From NCBI GenBank assembly GCA_943370355.1, contig CALRQP020000002.1:140331-204330 (forward strand): DNA of 64,000 nucleotides, in the 5' to 3' direction. Both the position numbers and the translations under genes were made by a program. Under the pieces are notes generated by a model that did no database searches, had not been told where the DNA came from, and worked only from the letters and a program-made list of their open reading frames with translations. The stretch is from JADCGM01 sp943370355. GTDB taxonomy: Bacteria > Pseudomonadota > Alphaproteobacteria > Sphingomonadales > Sphingomonadaceae. Shown piece by piece: positions 26,745 through 36,209 of this stretch (position 1 is its first letter; each line of letters begins with the position of its first letter).

Positions 26745-29401
26745 ACACTGAGCCATCGCGTCCGAGTCCTGACGAGCTGCTCAAGCAGGCGCGGCGGGAA
26801 TCGCGCGGCCGGCTGAAGCTGTTCCTCGGTGCGGCACCGGGGGTCGGCAAGACCTATGAAATGCTGCGCGAGGGCGCGGAGAAGCTCCAGGGCGGGGTCG
26901 ATGTTGTGGTCGGGCTCGTCGAAACGCACGGCCGGGCCGAGACCGAGGCGCTCGTCGGGCCCTTCGAAATCGTGCCGCGCCGCATCTTCCAGCAAGGGCC
27001 GCACCGCCTGACCGAGCTCGATGTCGATGCGTTGCTGGCGCGGCGGCCCAAACTCGCGCTCGTCGATGAATTCGCGCACACCAATGTGCCGGGCAGCCGC
27101 CACCCGAAACGATGGCAGGATATCGAGGAACTGCGCGATGCCGGCATCGACGTCTATTCGACGCTCAACATCCAGCATGTCGAAAGCCTGAACGATGTCG
27201 TCGCCGGCTTCACGCGGGTGCGGGTCCGCGAGACCGTGCCCGACGCGATGCTCGACGATGCCGAGATCGAAGTCATCGACTTGCCGCCCGACGAACTCAT
27301 CGAGCGGCTGAAAGCGGGCAAAGTCTATATCCCCGAGGAGGCGACGCGGGCGCTCGGGCATTTCTTCTCGAAGTCCAATCTGTCGGCACTGCGCGAACTG
27401 GCGCTGCGCCGCGCCGCGCAGGCCGTCGATCTGCAGATGCTCGACCATGTCCGGATCACCGGCGAGGCCGGCAATTGGGCGGCGGGCGAGCGCCTGCTCG
27501 TCGCGATCGGCGAGCAGCCCGGCGGCGAGGCGCTGATCCGTGCGGCAAAGCGGCTCGCCGACGCGCTACGTGCGCCCTGGACGGCGATCACCATCGAGAC
27601 GCCGCGCAGCTCGACGCTGTCGCCCGAGGCGCGCGACCGGATGGCATCGGCGTTGAAGCTCGCGGCGAGCTTCGGTGCGGCCATTGCCACGGTGCCGGCG
27701 ATATCGGTCGCAGCGGGCCTGCGCGCGCAAGTCGTTGAAAGCCGCGCTACGGCCATCGTCATCGGGAAATCGCGGCGCAGCTGGTGGTTCGAACTGCGGC
27801 ATGGTTCGGTGGTGGATCAGCTGGTCCGGGATCTCAAAGGTGTCTCGGTGCATGTCGTGCCGACAAGCGGCCCTAGCGACAGTCGCCCGTCGCCACCGAC
27901 CGCGCGAGCCTTCCCCGCAACAGGCATCGGTGCGGGTCTGGCGATGGTCGCGGCAACGACGACTATCGCCAAGCTGTTGCAGCCTCTGGTCGGCGCCAAC
28001 GCGATCGACCTTCTCTACCTCGTTCCGGTCATTGCGACGGCGACACTGTTCGGATTGCGGGCGTCGCTGGTCGCAAGCATCGGCTCGGCGCTGGCCTATA
28101 ATTTCTTCTTCCTGCCGCCAATCTATACCTTCACCATCCAGGACCCGCAGAATGTGGTGACGGTCGCCGTACTGACCGGGGTCGGCATCCTCGCCAGCAA
28201 TCTGGCCGGCCGGCTGCGGCAGGAGGCGAGCATCGGCGCGCGCACCGCGACCGAAAATGCCGCGCTCGCAACCTTTGGTCAGCGGCTGGCTGCGGTATCC
28301 GATGAGACCGTAACGGCGGCGATCGTCTGCGATGAAATCGCCCGGCTGCTTGGCGTTTCGACCATGCTGCTGACGCCGCGTGACGGGCGGCTCGCGGTAG
28401 CTGGTGCAAGCCCGGTCGATCCGGTCTTCTCTCCGGTCGACACTGCGGCGGCGCAATGGGCGTTCGACCGGAACGAACCCGCCGGTTGCGAGACCGCGAC
28501 ACTCACCGCGAGCGACTGGCAATATCATCCGCTGGCGACCTCGCGGGGCGTCCTCGGCGTGCTCGGGCTTGCCTCGCCTGAGGGCGGCGACCCGCTGCCG
28601 CCTAACCGGCGCATCCTGTTTTCGACGCTCGTGGGACAGGCGGCGCTGGCCCATGAACGGATAAAGCTGGAGGCTGAGGCACGGCAGGTAAGCGCCCTGC
28701 AGGATCGCGACCGGCTGCGTGCCGCGCTACTGTCGTCGATCGGCCACGATCTCAGGACGCCGCTGACCGCCGTCATCGCAGCGGCGGACGCGCTGGCGGC
28801 GGAAAGCACCTCGCCGCTCGTCGCAACCCTGACCGCCGAGGCGCATCGGCTGCGGCGCTTCTTCGAGGATCTGATCGAGATGACGCGCGTCGAGGCGGGC
28901 GCGCTTGTCGTCCGCGCCGAGCCTACCGACCTGACCGATGCGGTTGCCAGCGCCGTGCATGACCTGCGCGCCGAGCTGCGCGGTCATCCGATCGACCTCC
29001 GCGTACCCCCGACACTGCCGCTGGTTGAGGCGGACCCGCGCCTGCTGCATCACATCGTCATCAACCTGCTCGGCAACGCCGCAAAATTCGCGCCGGAGGG
29101 CCGCCCCATAACCATCGAGGGGTGCCGCAGTGCCAATGGCGTGACGCTGTCGATATTGGACGAAGGCCCGGGACTGCCGCCCGAACAGGAGGCACAATTG
29201 TTCGAACGCTTTGTCCGGGTGGAAGGCGATGACCGGACGGGCGGTACGGGGCTGGGCCTCGCGATCGTCAAAGGCTTTGCAGATGCGATGGGCCTGAGCG
29301 TCGAAGCTGCAAACCGGAACGATCGTCCGGGTTCGCGCTTCAGCGTCCATTGGCCGGACGCGATGGTGCGGCGACCGCAGGCCGTCGAGGTAAGCGCATG
29401 A
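26741..29401 (+). CDS. kdpD: Osmosensitive K+ channel sensor histidine kinase KdpD
   Basis: An 886-residue sensor kinase. Residues 1-210 are the KdpD domain with Walker A GAAPGVGKT at 30-38. A UspA-like segment follows to about 370, then four closely spaced membrane spans near 390-490, a GAF-like region, and the kinase core. The phosphorylated histidine is His669 in SIGHDLRTPLT. The N box (NLLGNAAKFAPEG) and G box (GTGLGLAIVKGF) are intact. KdpD senses low K+ and osmotic stress and phosphorylates KdpE. The start is GTG in the GTGA overlap with kdpC. The stop overlaps kdpE by ATGA. Confidence 0.96.
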   Translation: MNTEPSRPSPDELLKQARRESRGRLKLFLGAAPGVGKTYEMLREGAEKLQGGVDVVVGLVETHGRAETEALVGPFEIVPRRIFQQGPHRLTELDVDALLARRPKLALVDEFAHTNVPGSRHPKRWQDIEELRDAGIDVYSTLNIQHVESLNDVVAGFTRVRVRETVPDAMLDDAEIEVIDLPPDELIERLKAGKVYIPEEATRALGHFFSKSNLSALRELALRRAAQAVDLQMLDHVRITGEAGNWAAGERLLVAIGEQPGGEALIRAAKRLADALRAPWTAITIETPRSSTLSPEARDRMASALKLAASFGAAIATVPAISVAAGLRAQVVESRATAIVIGKSRRSWWFELRHGSVVDQLVRDLKGVSVHVVPTSGPSDSRPSPPTARAFPATGIGAGLAMVAATTTIAKLLQPLVGANAIDLLYLVPVIATATLFGLRASLVASIGSALAYNFFFLPPIYTFTIQDPQNVVTVAVLTGVGILASNLAGRLRQEASIGARTATENAALATFGQRLAAVSDETVTAAIVCDEIARLLGVSTMLLTPRDGRLAVAGASPVDPVFSPVDTAAAQWAFDRNEPAGCETATLTASDWQYHPLATSRGVLGVLGLASPEGGDPLPPNRRILFSTLVGQAALAHERIKLEAEARQVSALQDRDRLRAALLSSIGHDLRTPLTAVIAAADALAAESTSPLVATLTAEAHRLRRFFEDLIEMTRVEAGALVVRAEPTDLTDAVASAVHDLRAELRGHPIDLRVPPTLPLVEADPRLLHHIVINLLGNAAKFAPEGRPITIEGCRSANGVTLSILDEGPGLPPEQEAQLFERFVRVEGDDRTGGTGLGLAIVKGFADAMGLSVEAANRNDRPGSRFSVHWPDAMVRRPQAVEVSA

Positions 29402-30078
29402 CCGGTCAGGTCCTCATTGTCGACGATGAACCGGCGATCCGCCGGCTGGTGCGGGGTGCGTTGGAGCGCGCTGGCCACAGTGTCAGCGAGGCGGCGACCG
29501 CCGCCGAAGCAGTGATCGAAGCCCGCCGCGATGGCTGCGAACTGGTGCTTCTCGACCTCGGCCTGCCCGACCGCGACGGGCTCGAGCTGGTGCCGTTGCT
29601 AAAGGCCTTGAAGCGGGCGGTGATCGTGCTTACCGCGCGTGATGCGACGGCGGAGAAGGTCGCGGCACTCGATCTCGGCGCTGACGATTATGTGTTGAAG
29701 CCGTTCGATACCGAGGAACTGCTTGCGCGTGTCCGCGTCGCGCTTCGGCACAATCTGGGCGATGCGGTCGAAGGCGGCGTCGCGCGGTTTGGCAACGTGA
29801 CCCTCGACCCCGCCGCCCGCCGCGTGACGCGGGATGGCGAGGAGGTCCGGCTCACCCGCAAGGAATATGCGCTGCTGACCGAACTGGCGCGCCACCCGGG
29901 CCGCGTCATCACGCACAGCCAGCTGCTGACCGGCGTCTGGGGCGCGGCGCATGTCACCGACGTCGAATATCTGCGCGTCGCCATGCGCGGCCTGCGCATG
30001 AAGCTCGAGGAGGATCCGGCCGCGCCGCGCCTACTCATCAATGAACCTGGGGTGGGCTACCGCCTTCTGGCAAGCTGA
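29398..30078 (+). CDS. kdpE: Two-component response regulator KdpE
   Basis: A 226-residue OmpR-type regulator. Receiver domain residues are DD at 9-10, phospho-acceptor Asp53 (LLDLGLPDRDG) and the Lys in YVLKPF near 100. The winged helix at about 125-222 contains LTRKEYALLTELARHPGRVITHSQLL and VEYLRVAMRGLRMKLE. I use the ATG at 29398, which overlaps the kdpD stop, rather than an upstream in-frame codon within kdpD. Phospho-KdpE normally activates kdpFABC, and here it is co-transcribed with it. It is the last gene of the operon. Confidence 0.96.
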   Translation: MTGQVLIVDDEPAIRRLVRGALERAGHSVSEAATAAEAVIEARRDGCELVLLDLGLPDRDGLELVPLLKALKRAVIVLTARDATAEKVAALDLGADDYVLKPFDTEELLARVRVALRHNLGDAVEGGVARFGNVTLDPAARRVTRDGEEVRLTRKEYALLTELARHPGRVITHSQLLTGVWGAAHVTDVEYLRVAMRGLRMKLEEDPAAPRLLINEPGVGYRLLAS

Positions 30079-30369
30079 CCTGGCCGCTCAGCTTGCCGAA
30101 ACCGGAAGCATTCCGAATGGAAGCTGTCTAGCCAGCGTAAAGCGGAAGAGTGACAGCTTTGATCCTCAGGCGCGCGATACCTGCCGGACCGCAAACGGTT
30201 CCAAATGCGCCAGTCGGAAACGCGCCCAATTGCCATCGTTCACATGAGCCAATCGCTCACCTTGAAGCAGTCGTCCGTCCACGTTCCTGTAGCAACATGC
30301 GAACGACCCGGAGCTGTCCCTTACGATCGGCGTTCTTGCGTCCCCAGCATGTCGGCCGACATTCCCGCA

Positions 30370-31251
30370 TCACTGCCCAAGCATGAAGCCAAGCAGGGCT
30401 TGGTGCTTGTGACTGACCGGTACCACCAGACCGCCGGTAAGCGACAAACGCATGTTGCCGCGTTCGCTCATCGATTCGATAATCGCTGGCCGCTTGACCC
30501 AGAAGGAGCGGTGGACCTGGATGCCGTCGGCGCCCTTCAGTTCTGAAAGCGCATCGGCGAAGCGGAAGTAGATCAGGCGGCTGCTGCCGTCGTCGCAATG
30601 CACGCGGACATAATGGTCTTCTGCTTGCAGGGCGACGATCCGGTCTGGATCGGCAATACCGCCCTTGCGGAACTCGCCAGCTATCCGAGGCGAATAAGGC
30701 ACCCCAGCCGCGGGTAGGGCAGCCGCAGGCTGCGCGATCGATATTGCCGGGGTACTGGCCCATGCGCGGGATTCGCGCATGCTGTACCGCTCGTAGGCGT
30801 ATCGCAGGCCGCACCAGTACACCGCTCCATATGCGCTGGCGCGGAACAGCTGAGCGACATAGCCGATGTCGAGCAGGCTGCGATTGGTGCCCATGATCGA
30901 CTTGTCTTCGACACCACTCAGATCAAGGAAGAGGAGGTTGAGAGCTGGCCCATAATATCGAGACAACAGGATATTGCCGAAGGCAGCGATCACCAGAAGT
31001 ACAGGAAACGACAGCTCCCATGGCTTCAAAACGGACTTCCCGGATTGCAGCAGCGCTTCGGAAAGCCACCAGGATATCAGCCATTGGCTGAGCCAGAGAC
31101 CGCATGACGCGGCAACAGGCATGAACCGGCCCAGCCCCGCCTGATACCAGCCCATCGGAAAGCCAATCATCACCGGGCAGGCGACGAAAAACAGCAGCGC
31201 GACCAGCATGCGGTCGTAGGCATATCTTCGGGTCGCCATCGCGTCTGTCAT
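30370..31251 (-). CDS. Membrane-bound LytTR-family transcriptional regulator
   Basis: A 293-residue protein. The N-terminal half has about four membrane spans (residues ~15-150). After a linker, the C-terminal ~100 residues form a LytTR DNA-binding domain (IVALQAEDHYVRVHCDDGSSRLIYFRFADAL, then GIQVHRSFWVKRPAI and the VPVSHKHQALL end). There is no receiver domain, so signals must come through the membrane part. I start at the ATG at 31251; a TTG at 31272 would add seven residues. It is divergent from the TonB receptor at 31481, and the space between holds LytTR-like half-sites. A second regulator of the same design lies at 54912. Confidence 0.88.
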   Translation of the reverse strand: MTDAMATRRYAYDRMLVALLFFVACPVMIGFPMGWYQAGLGRFMPVAASCGLWLSQWLISWWLSEALLQSGKSVLKPWELSFPVLLVIAAFGNILLSRYYGPALNLLFLDLSGVEDKSIMGTNRSLLDIGYVAQLFRASAYGAVYWCGLRYAYERYSMRESRAWASTPAISIAQPAAALPAAGVPYSPRIAGEFRKGGIADPDRIVALQAEDHYVRVHCDDGSSRLIYFRFADALSELKGADGIQVHRSFWVKRPAIIESMSERGNMRLSLTGGLVVPVSHKHQALLGFMLGQ

Positions 31252-31317
31252 CGCGGTCACCGGACAATCCAATCGTTACACGTCTATCATAGGCACAAGT
31301 CGGTCACATCGCGAATA

Positions 31318-31357
31318 GCCGTTCACGCAGCCTCCACTGCGTGAACGGCCGTTCGCG
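31318..31357. promoter_or_regulatory. Candidate LytTR operator
   Basis: A perfect 13-bp inverted repeat (GCCGTTCACGCAG at 31318-31330 and its complement at 31337-31349, 6-base loop) overlaps a further direct half-site GCCGTTCGCGTAG at 31348-31360. The two direct half-sites start 30 bases apart. Each fits the known LytTR half-site pattern (AC/CA-GTT-N-R-Y-G type) at nine of ten positions. The element lies between the divergent LytTR gene and the TonB receptor, 67 bases and 124 bases from their starts. Confidence 0.55.
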
Positions 31358-31480
31358 TAGCGCCGGTATTTTCGCGCGAAAACAGCGCTGGCGATCCCTG
31401 AACCTCCGACACATCGATAGCGGGAGCAGCTTGGTCCGGGCGACGGGACGCCCTTCCAAGACTGGTTACAGGGGAGCAAG

Positions 31481-33985
31481 ATGATGACCATGAACAATCG
31501 CCGCCGCCACCGGCTTCTGTGCCGCCTCGGCGTTTCAGGACTGGTTTTGGCCAACACCGCAGCCTGGGCACAAACGCAAGTTGCGGCGGCAACAGGGGCA
31601 AGCGAGTCCGCCGAAGCCGGCGAGATCGTCATCACGGCACGCAACCGGACCGAGCGGCTGCTGGATGCGCCCTTGTCGATCACGGCCTTTGCGAGCACGC
31701 AGATCGAGCAGCAGAAAGTGCAAACCTTCGCCGACATCGCCCGGCTCGATTCAAGCCTCGTGTTCGACAAGGGATCGGGCCTTCAGGACACGCGGCCGGT
31801 CATCCGCGGTTTGCCATCGTCGCGCGGCCGCCCGCCGGTCGGCATCCTCATCGACGGAGTCGACGCATCGACCGAATCCTTCGGCGCGTCGGCTGGCGGA
31901 TCGACGCTGCTCAACACGCGGGCGATCGAGGTCGAGCGTATCGAGGTCGTCAAGGGCCCGCAGTCGGCGCTGTATGGCCGTGTCGCGTTCGGTGGCGCCA
32001 TCAACTACGTGACCAAGAAGCCGTCTGAGACGTTCGGCGGGGAAGTTGGCGGCGAAGTTGGCGAATATGGGACCTACGAGGGGCGCGCGGCCCTGACCGG
32101 TCCCCTCGCTGACGGCCTGTCCGCGCGGGTCCACGGCTATTACAGCACGTCGGACGGCTATTATCGGAACGAGCTGTCGGGCCAGCGGATCGGCGGCTTC
32201 GACAGTTACGGCGGCGGGGCCTCGCTGCTGTTCGATCGCGGGGCTGGAAATGCCCTGCTGAGCGTCAACTACAGCCGCGACACGATTGAACCTGCCGCGC
32301 AGGAATATGCCGGATCGCGCGCCGTCGCCAATGTGACGATCCCGCTGGCACCGGGTGTCGCCGGCGCGACCGTTGGCACCGTCGGTGCGACCACGACGCT
32401 GCCGGCCAGCGTGCAGGCAGTGCCGTTCGGCACGATCCAGCGCTCGAATGTCGGGGTGCGCCTCAGTCTCGATCCGCGGACCGGGAAAGATTATCCCGGC
32501 GCGCACGTCGAAACGCTGCGCACCGCGCTGACGGTCAATCTGGATGTCGCGGATTGGGCAAAGTTCACCTCGATCAGCGCCTTTACGCACTCGAAGTTCA
32601 ACGAGCGTGAGGACATCGACTTCTTCGGCTTTCCGCAAGCCGCCGTCACGGGACCGGGCGGCGCAGGGCAAGGTGAGCCGTTCCAGCGCTTCTTCGAGCT
32701 CAATATCTTCAACGGCGACGTGAAGCAGCTCAATCAGGAGCTGCGACTTGGCAACCTCGACGGCGGTCCATTCCGCTGGGCGGTCGGCGGGCTCTATTGG
32801 TATGAAAAATACCAGCAGGACAACACATCGGCAGCCTATGTCGTACCTGCACCGTTCAGCGCCCAAAAAGACGTGACGCTGGTCCAGGATGTCCTGCCCC
32901 GCACGCGCGGTGTACGCACGACCGACCATGTTTCGGGTTATGGCATGGCCGAATACGACGTCACGCCGCAGCTCACGGTCAGCGTCGAAGCGCGGTACGC
33001 GCATGAAAGCTACGACTATGTCTTCAATCCGTTCCTGACCACCTCGGCGGTGCCGCTGGCGAATGGCGGTTACCCGATTGTCGTGCTTCTCCAACCTGTG
33101 CCCAGGAGCTCAAGCAGCAATTACTTCGCCCCCAAAGGGCTGATCCGGTACAAGCCAACTGACGATCTGATGTTCTATGCATCCGCGGCCAAGGGTGTGA
33201 AGCCGGCAGGCTATTCGACCGTCGCCGTGACGGACTCGTCGCTGGCGCGATACGACACGGAAAAGCTTTACAACTACGAGGCCGGGTTCAAAGGCGACTT
33301 TCTCGACCGGAAAGTTCTTGTCAGTTCGGCTGCTTTTTACATGAACTATCGTGGCAAACAGATCAGTGTAGCGCAGCCCAATCCCCTTACGCCGTCGGGG
33401 TTTTCCAACTTCATCCGGAACGCCGGCGGCGCGCGGGTTTACGGGATTGAAGCGAGCGTTACGCTGAACCCCACGGACGCGCTGAGTTTCAATATCGGCT
33501 ATACCTATCTCAACGCCAAATACACCGACTTCGAGGTCAACGTTAACAGCGGACTGGTCGGCTCGTTCGTCAAAAGCTGCACGCCGAACGTGGTGATCGG
33601 GAACGGCGTTTTCTGCCGGGCAAACCTTAAGGGCAATTTGCTCGAACGGACGCCGAAACATTCGATTACCGGCTCGGCGAGATACACCGTACCGTTGGGT
33701 GGAGACCTAAAGCTCTTCGGCGAGGGCGACGTTCGATACACCGGGCATCGGGCTCTGGACGAGTTCAACGTACGGACGATCCCGGCGTTCACAACTGCCA
33801 ATGTGCGCGTGGGCATCGAGGGGCGTCAGTACAGCCTGCTCGGCTATGTCGACAATGTTCTGAACAGCAAGACGATCCAGGGCGCCGTGGGCGTCGGCGA
33901 TCAGCTCGCTCCCGGCAATTTCGCGATTATCGAACAGCTGCCTGACAAACGCCGGATCGGCCTGCGCGCTTCGTACAAATTCTAG
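31481..33985 (+). CDS. TonB-dependent outer-membrane receptor
   Basis: An 834-residue receptor. A signal peptide (about residues 1-31, ending AAWAQ) precedes a TonB-box-like GEIVITARNR. The plug domain at about 55-170 has APLSITAF, PVIRGLPSSRGRPPVGILIDGVD and VEVVKGPQSALYGRVAFGGAINYVTKKP. The rest is a 22-strand barrel ending in the aromatic C-terminus SYKF. It imports a large or scarce ligand across the outer membrane using TonB energy. The ligand cannot be read from sequence. It is followed at 24 bases by the exported hydrolase and two DUF1838 genes, and the whole set is probably one operon under the divergent LytTR protein. Confidence 0.92.
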   Translation: MMTMNNRRRHRLLCRLGVSGLVLANTAAWAQTQVAAATGASESAEAGEIVITARNRTERLLDAPLSITAFASTQIEQQKVQTFADIARLDSSLVFDKGSGLQDTRPVIRGLPSSRGRPPVGILIDGVDASTESFGASAGGSTLLNTRAIEVERIEVVKGPQSALYGRVAFGGAINYVTKKPSETFGGEVGGEVGEYGTYEGRAALTGPLADGLSARVHGYYSTSDGYYRNELSGQRIGGFDSYGGGASLLFDRGAGNALLSVNYSRDTIEPAAQEYAGSRAVANVTIPLAPGVAGATVGTVGATTTLPASVQAVPFGTIQRSNVGVRLSLDPRTGKDYPGAHVETLRTALTVNLDVADWAKFTSISAFTHSKFNEREDIDFFGFPQAAVTGPGGAGQGEPFQRFFELNIFNGDVKQLNQELRLGNLDGGPFRWAVGGLYWYEKYQQDNTSAAYVVPAPFSAQKDVTLVQDVLPRTRGVRTTDHVSGYGMAEYDVTPQLTVSVEARYAHESYDYVFNPFLTTSAVPLANGGYPIVVLLQPVPRSSSSNYFAPKGLIRYKPTDDLMFYASAAKGVKPAGYSTVAVTDSSLARYDTEKLYNYEAGFKGDFLDRKVLVSSAAFYMNYRGKQISVAQPNPLTPSGFSNFIRNAGGARVYGIEASVTLNPTDALSFNIGYTYLNAKYTDFEVNVNSGLVGSFVKSCTPNVVIGNGVFCRANLKGNLLERTPKHSITGSARYTVPLGGDLKLFGEGDVRYTGHRALDEFNVRTIPAFTTANVRVGIEGRQYSLLGYVDNVLNSKTIQGAVGVGDQLAPGNFAIIEQLPDKRRIGLRASYKF

Positions 33986-34009
33986 CTCTCGCGCCAGATC
34001 GGATTTGCA

Positions 34010-35323
34010 ATGCGTTGGCGTATCAACCTTCGCCGTCCTGACCGGACGCGGAACGTCCGGCTGGCCGCGCCGCTTGCGATGCTCATCTACCTCCTGAGCT
34101 CGCAAGCGGCCTGTGCCACACCCTCGCACTTGACCGTGCGCTCGTCCGACGGCGTCGAACTTGCGGTGGAAGAAGAAGGTGACCGGCAGCGGCCCGGTAT
34201 CCTGTTTCTGCATGGTTTCGGACAAAGCCATCTGTCGTTCCGGCGGCAGTTCGGCTCTGACCTGGCGCAGCGCTACCATCTCGTTGCGTTCGATCTGCGC
34301 GGCCACGGCGGTTCTTCCAAGCCGACCGATCCAGCGGCTTACAGCGACGTAGGCCGCTCCGCCGACGACGTCGCGGCCGTCATCAAAGCAACCGGGCTCG
34401 TTCGTCCCGTCATCGTCGCTTGGTCCTATGGCGGCTTGGTCGCGGGCGATTATGTCCGGAAATTCGGGACGGCGAATGTGGCGGGGCTTGTTCTCGCCGG
34501 GACGCTTGGCGGGTTCACCAAGGTTTCCGGGCCGCTGCCACCGCAATTGGCGACGATTGCGGCGGAGATGCGTTCGGCGTCCGAACTGACGCGGTCGAGC
34601 GATCTTGCCGATAATATCCGCGGCGCGCGCATCATCAGCGACGCCTATGCCACGCCCGCCTCGACCGCCGATGAGCGCGCGATCCTGCTGGCGACCGAAC
34701 TGATGCTGCCCGCCTATGTTCGGCGGGCGATGTTGCAGAGGCGCGGCGACAACTCAGACCTTATCGGACAGTTCAAGGACGTTCCGGTTTTGCTGGTGCG
34801 CGGCGATACCGAAATCGGCATGTCAGAGCCCGGCATTGCCGATCTCCAGCGCCAATTGCCGCAGATTGCGGTGTCGCGGTTCCCCGGTGGCCATCTCACA
34901 TTTTATGACTTCGCCGATCGCTTCAATGGCGAGCTGGCGCGGTTCGTGGACGGCGCTGTGGCGCGGCCGCAGGCGGCATCGGCTCCACCGAAACGGCCGT
35001 CGGGCCTGCCGCTCACTTTGGCGGCGCACCGTGCGTTTCGCGACCGGGAATTTGCCATGGTCGATCGCAACGGCGATGGCGCAATCGATCACGACGAGCT
35101 GCGCTTCCGGATGGAGGCCGCAGTGGGCCGATCGTCGCCCGAGGCGCTCGCCAGGGCGATGCGCGTGAATTGCGGGCGCAATGTGCCGGCCTGCTCGCGC
35201 GCGGCGTTTCGTGTGCAGGGGGACTCCGAATTCGCCCGTCTCGACACCGATCATGATGGCGTGGTGACCGAAACGGAGTTTGTCGCCGCGGGTTCGACAT
35301 TTCACCTCGAACAGCCTTTCTGA
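34010..35323 (+). CDS. Exported alpha/beta hydrolase fused to an EF-hand pair
   Basis: A 437-residue protein with a membrane/signal segment at about 18-36. Residues 40-320 are an alpha/beta hydrolase: HGFGQS at 68-73, nucleophile Ser139 in AWSYGG, RGDTEIG (Asp) and GGHLTF (His). A proline-rich linker leads to a C-terminal EF-hand domain with two canonical 12-residue loops, at 352-363 (DRNGDGAIDHDE) and 412-423 (DTDHDGVVTETE), which should bind Ca2+. The hydrolase part closely resembles the one at 47795, which lacks the EF hands. The combination suggests a calcium-stabilised or calcium-controlled periplasmic esterase/lactonase working with the adjacent receptor. It ends 10 bases before the next gene. 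Confidence 0.85.
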   Translation: MRWRINLRRPDRTRNVRLAAPLAMLIYLLSSQAACATPSHLTVRSSDGVELAVEEEGDRQRPGILFLHGFGQSHLSFRRQFGSDLAQRYHLVAFDLRGHGGSSKPTDPAAYSDVGRSADDVAAVIKATGLVRPVIVAWSYGGLVAGDYVRKFGTANVAGLVLAGTLGGFTKVSGPLPPQLATIAAEMRSASELTRSSDLADNIRGARIISDAYATPASTADERAILLATELMLPAYVRRAMLQRRGDNSDLIGQFKDVPVLLVRGDTEIGMSEPGIADLQRQLPQIAVSRFPGGHLTFYDFADRFNGELARFVDGAVARPQAASAPPKRPSGLPLTLAAHRAFRDREFAMVDRNGDGAIDHDELRFRMEAAVGRSSPEALARAMRVNCGRNVPACSRAAFRVQGDSEFARLDTDHDGVVTETEFVAAGSTFHLEQPF

Positions 35324-35333
35324 GGAGAGCCCG

Positions 35334-36179
35334 ATGACCGGAATTTCCGCAACGACCCGTCGTCACGCCCTGATCGGCATGGCTGGACTGTCGCTTGGCG
35401 GCATTGCCGCGTCCGGGCAGGCGGCGGCCCGGGTCGCCGCTCCGCCGCCGATCCCCGACGTTGCGGCCTATCTCGCGCTGCGATTCGCGGGTCCGCAACG
35501 CGTCGGCTGGTGGATCAACCGAGCGACGGTCTTCGCGCTGGTACTCGGGCGGCGGACCATTCCCCTGTTCGATGTCATCGGGCTCGGTCGGGACAGCTAT
35601 GTCGCAATGCCCGACGGCTCCTTCCATCTGAACTTCGATGAATGCGGCTGGTATTGCGCGCCGGGCACGACCGTACCGCTGACCTCCATGGTCAGCCCGA
35701 TCAATGGACGCACGATCACCGTCCAGCACTACCGGTCTCCCAACGATACGATGCTGACCAACGGCAAGCAGGTCATGACGAAGCCGATTCCGCCGGGCGT
35801 GGAGATCGAGACTGTGCGCAGCGCCCTGCAGTCGGACGGCGAACAGGTATGGATGAGCGATGACCATATTGTTAGATCGCCGCGCAAGGTGTCGGAGGAG
35901 GCGCTTCGCGCGAATCCGGCCGCTGCGTGGAACGTGCAGACGTCGCTCGCCACCTACAATGCCCGGCGGGACGATCTCATGGCCTACCGCCGACGCTGGG
36001 TCCCAGCGACCTGCGCCTATCAGACGCTCGCTAGCTGGCGGACCTGGTTCGATGCTGACGAGACGCCTGGCGTGATGTCGTGGCGGATGCACGGAACCAA
36101 AGTCGCCAGCATCAAAGACATGCCGGATCCGTTGCTCGGGCTCGTCCGGGCTCAGCATCCGGCTCTGCTCGAAAGTTGA
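35334..36179 (+). CDS. DUF1838 family protein, Tat-exported (copy 1)
   Basis: A 281-residue protein of unknown function. It starts with a twin-arginine leader (TTRRHALIGMAGLSLGG) suggesting folded export to the periplasm. GAGGAGAG upstream of the ATG at 35334 decides the start. Recognisable DUF1838 features include the DSYVAMPDGSFHLNFDECGWYC core and the late WR.W.....PGVMSWRMHG segment. This copy is the most divergent of the five in the window and lacks the usual PWM-MG motif near the end. It lies between the EF-hand hydrolase and copy 2, with 30 bases or less on each side. DUF1838 genes recurring beside TonB receptors suggest a role in processing the imported compound. Confidence 0.7.
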   Translation: MTGISATTRRHALIGMAGLSLGGIAASGQAAARVAAPPPIPDVAAYLALRFAGPQRVGWWINRATVFALVLGRRTIPLFDVIGLGRDSYVAMPDGSFHLNFDECGWYCAPGTTVPLTSMVSPINGRTITVQHYRSPNDTMLTNGKQVMTKPIPPGVEIETVRSALQSDGEQVWMSDDHIVRSPRKVSEEALRANPAAAWNVQTSLATYNARRDDLMAYRRRWVPATCAYQTLASWRTWFDADETPGVMSWRMHGTKVASIKDMPDPLLGLVRAQHPALLES

Positions 36180-36209
36180 GCTGCCCCAACCGCGTCGAGG
36201 AGTTCGCTG

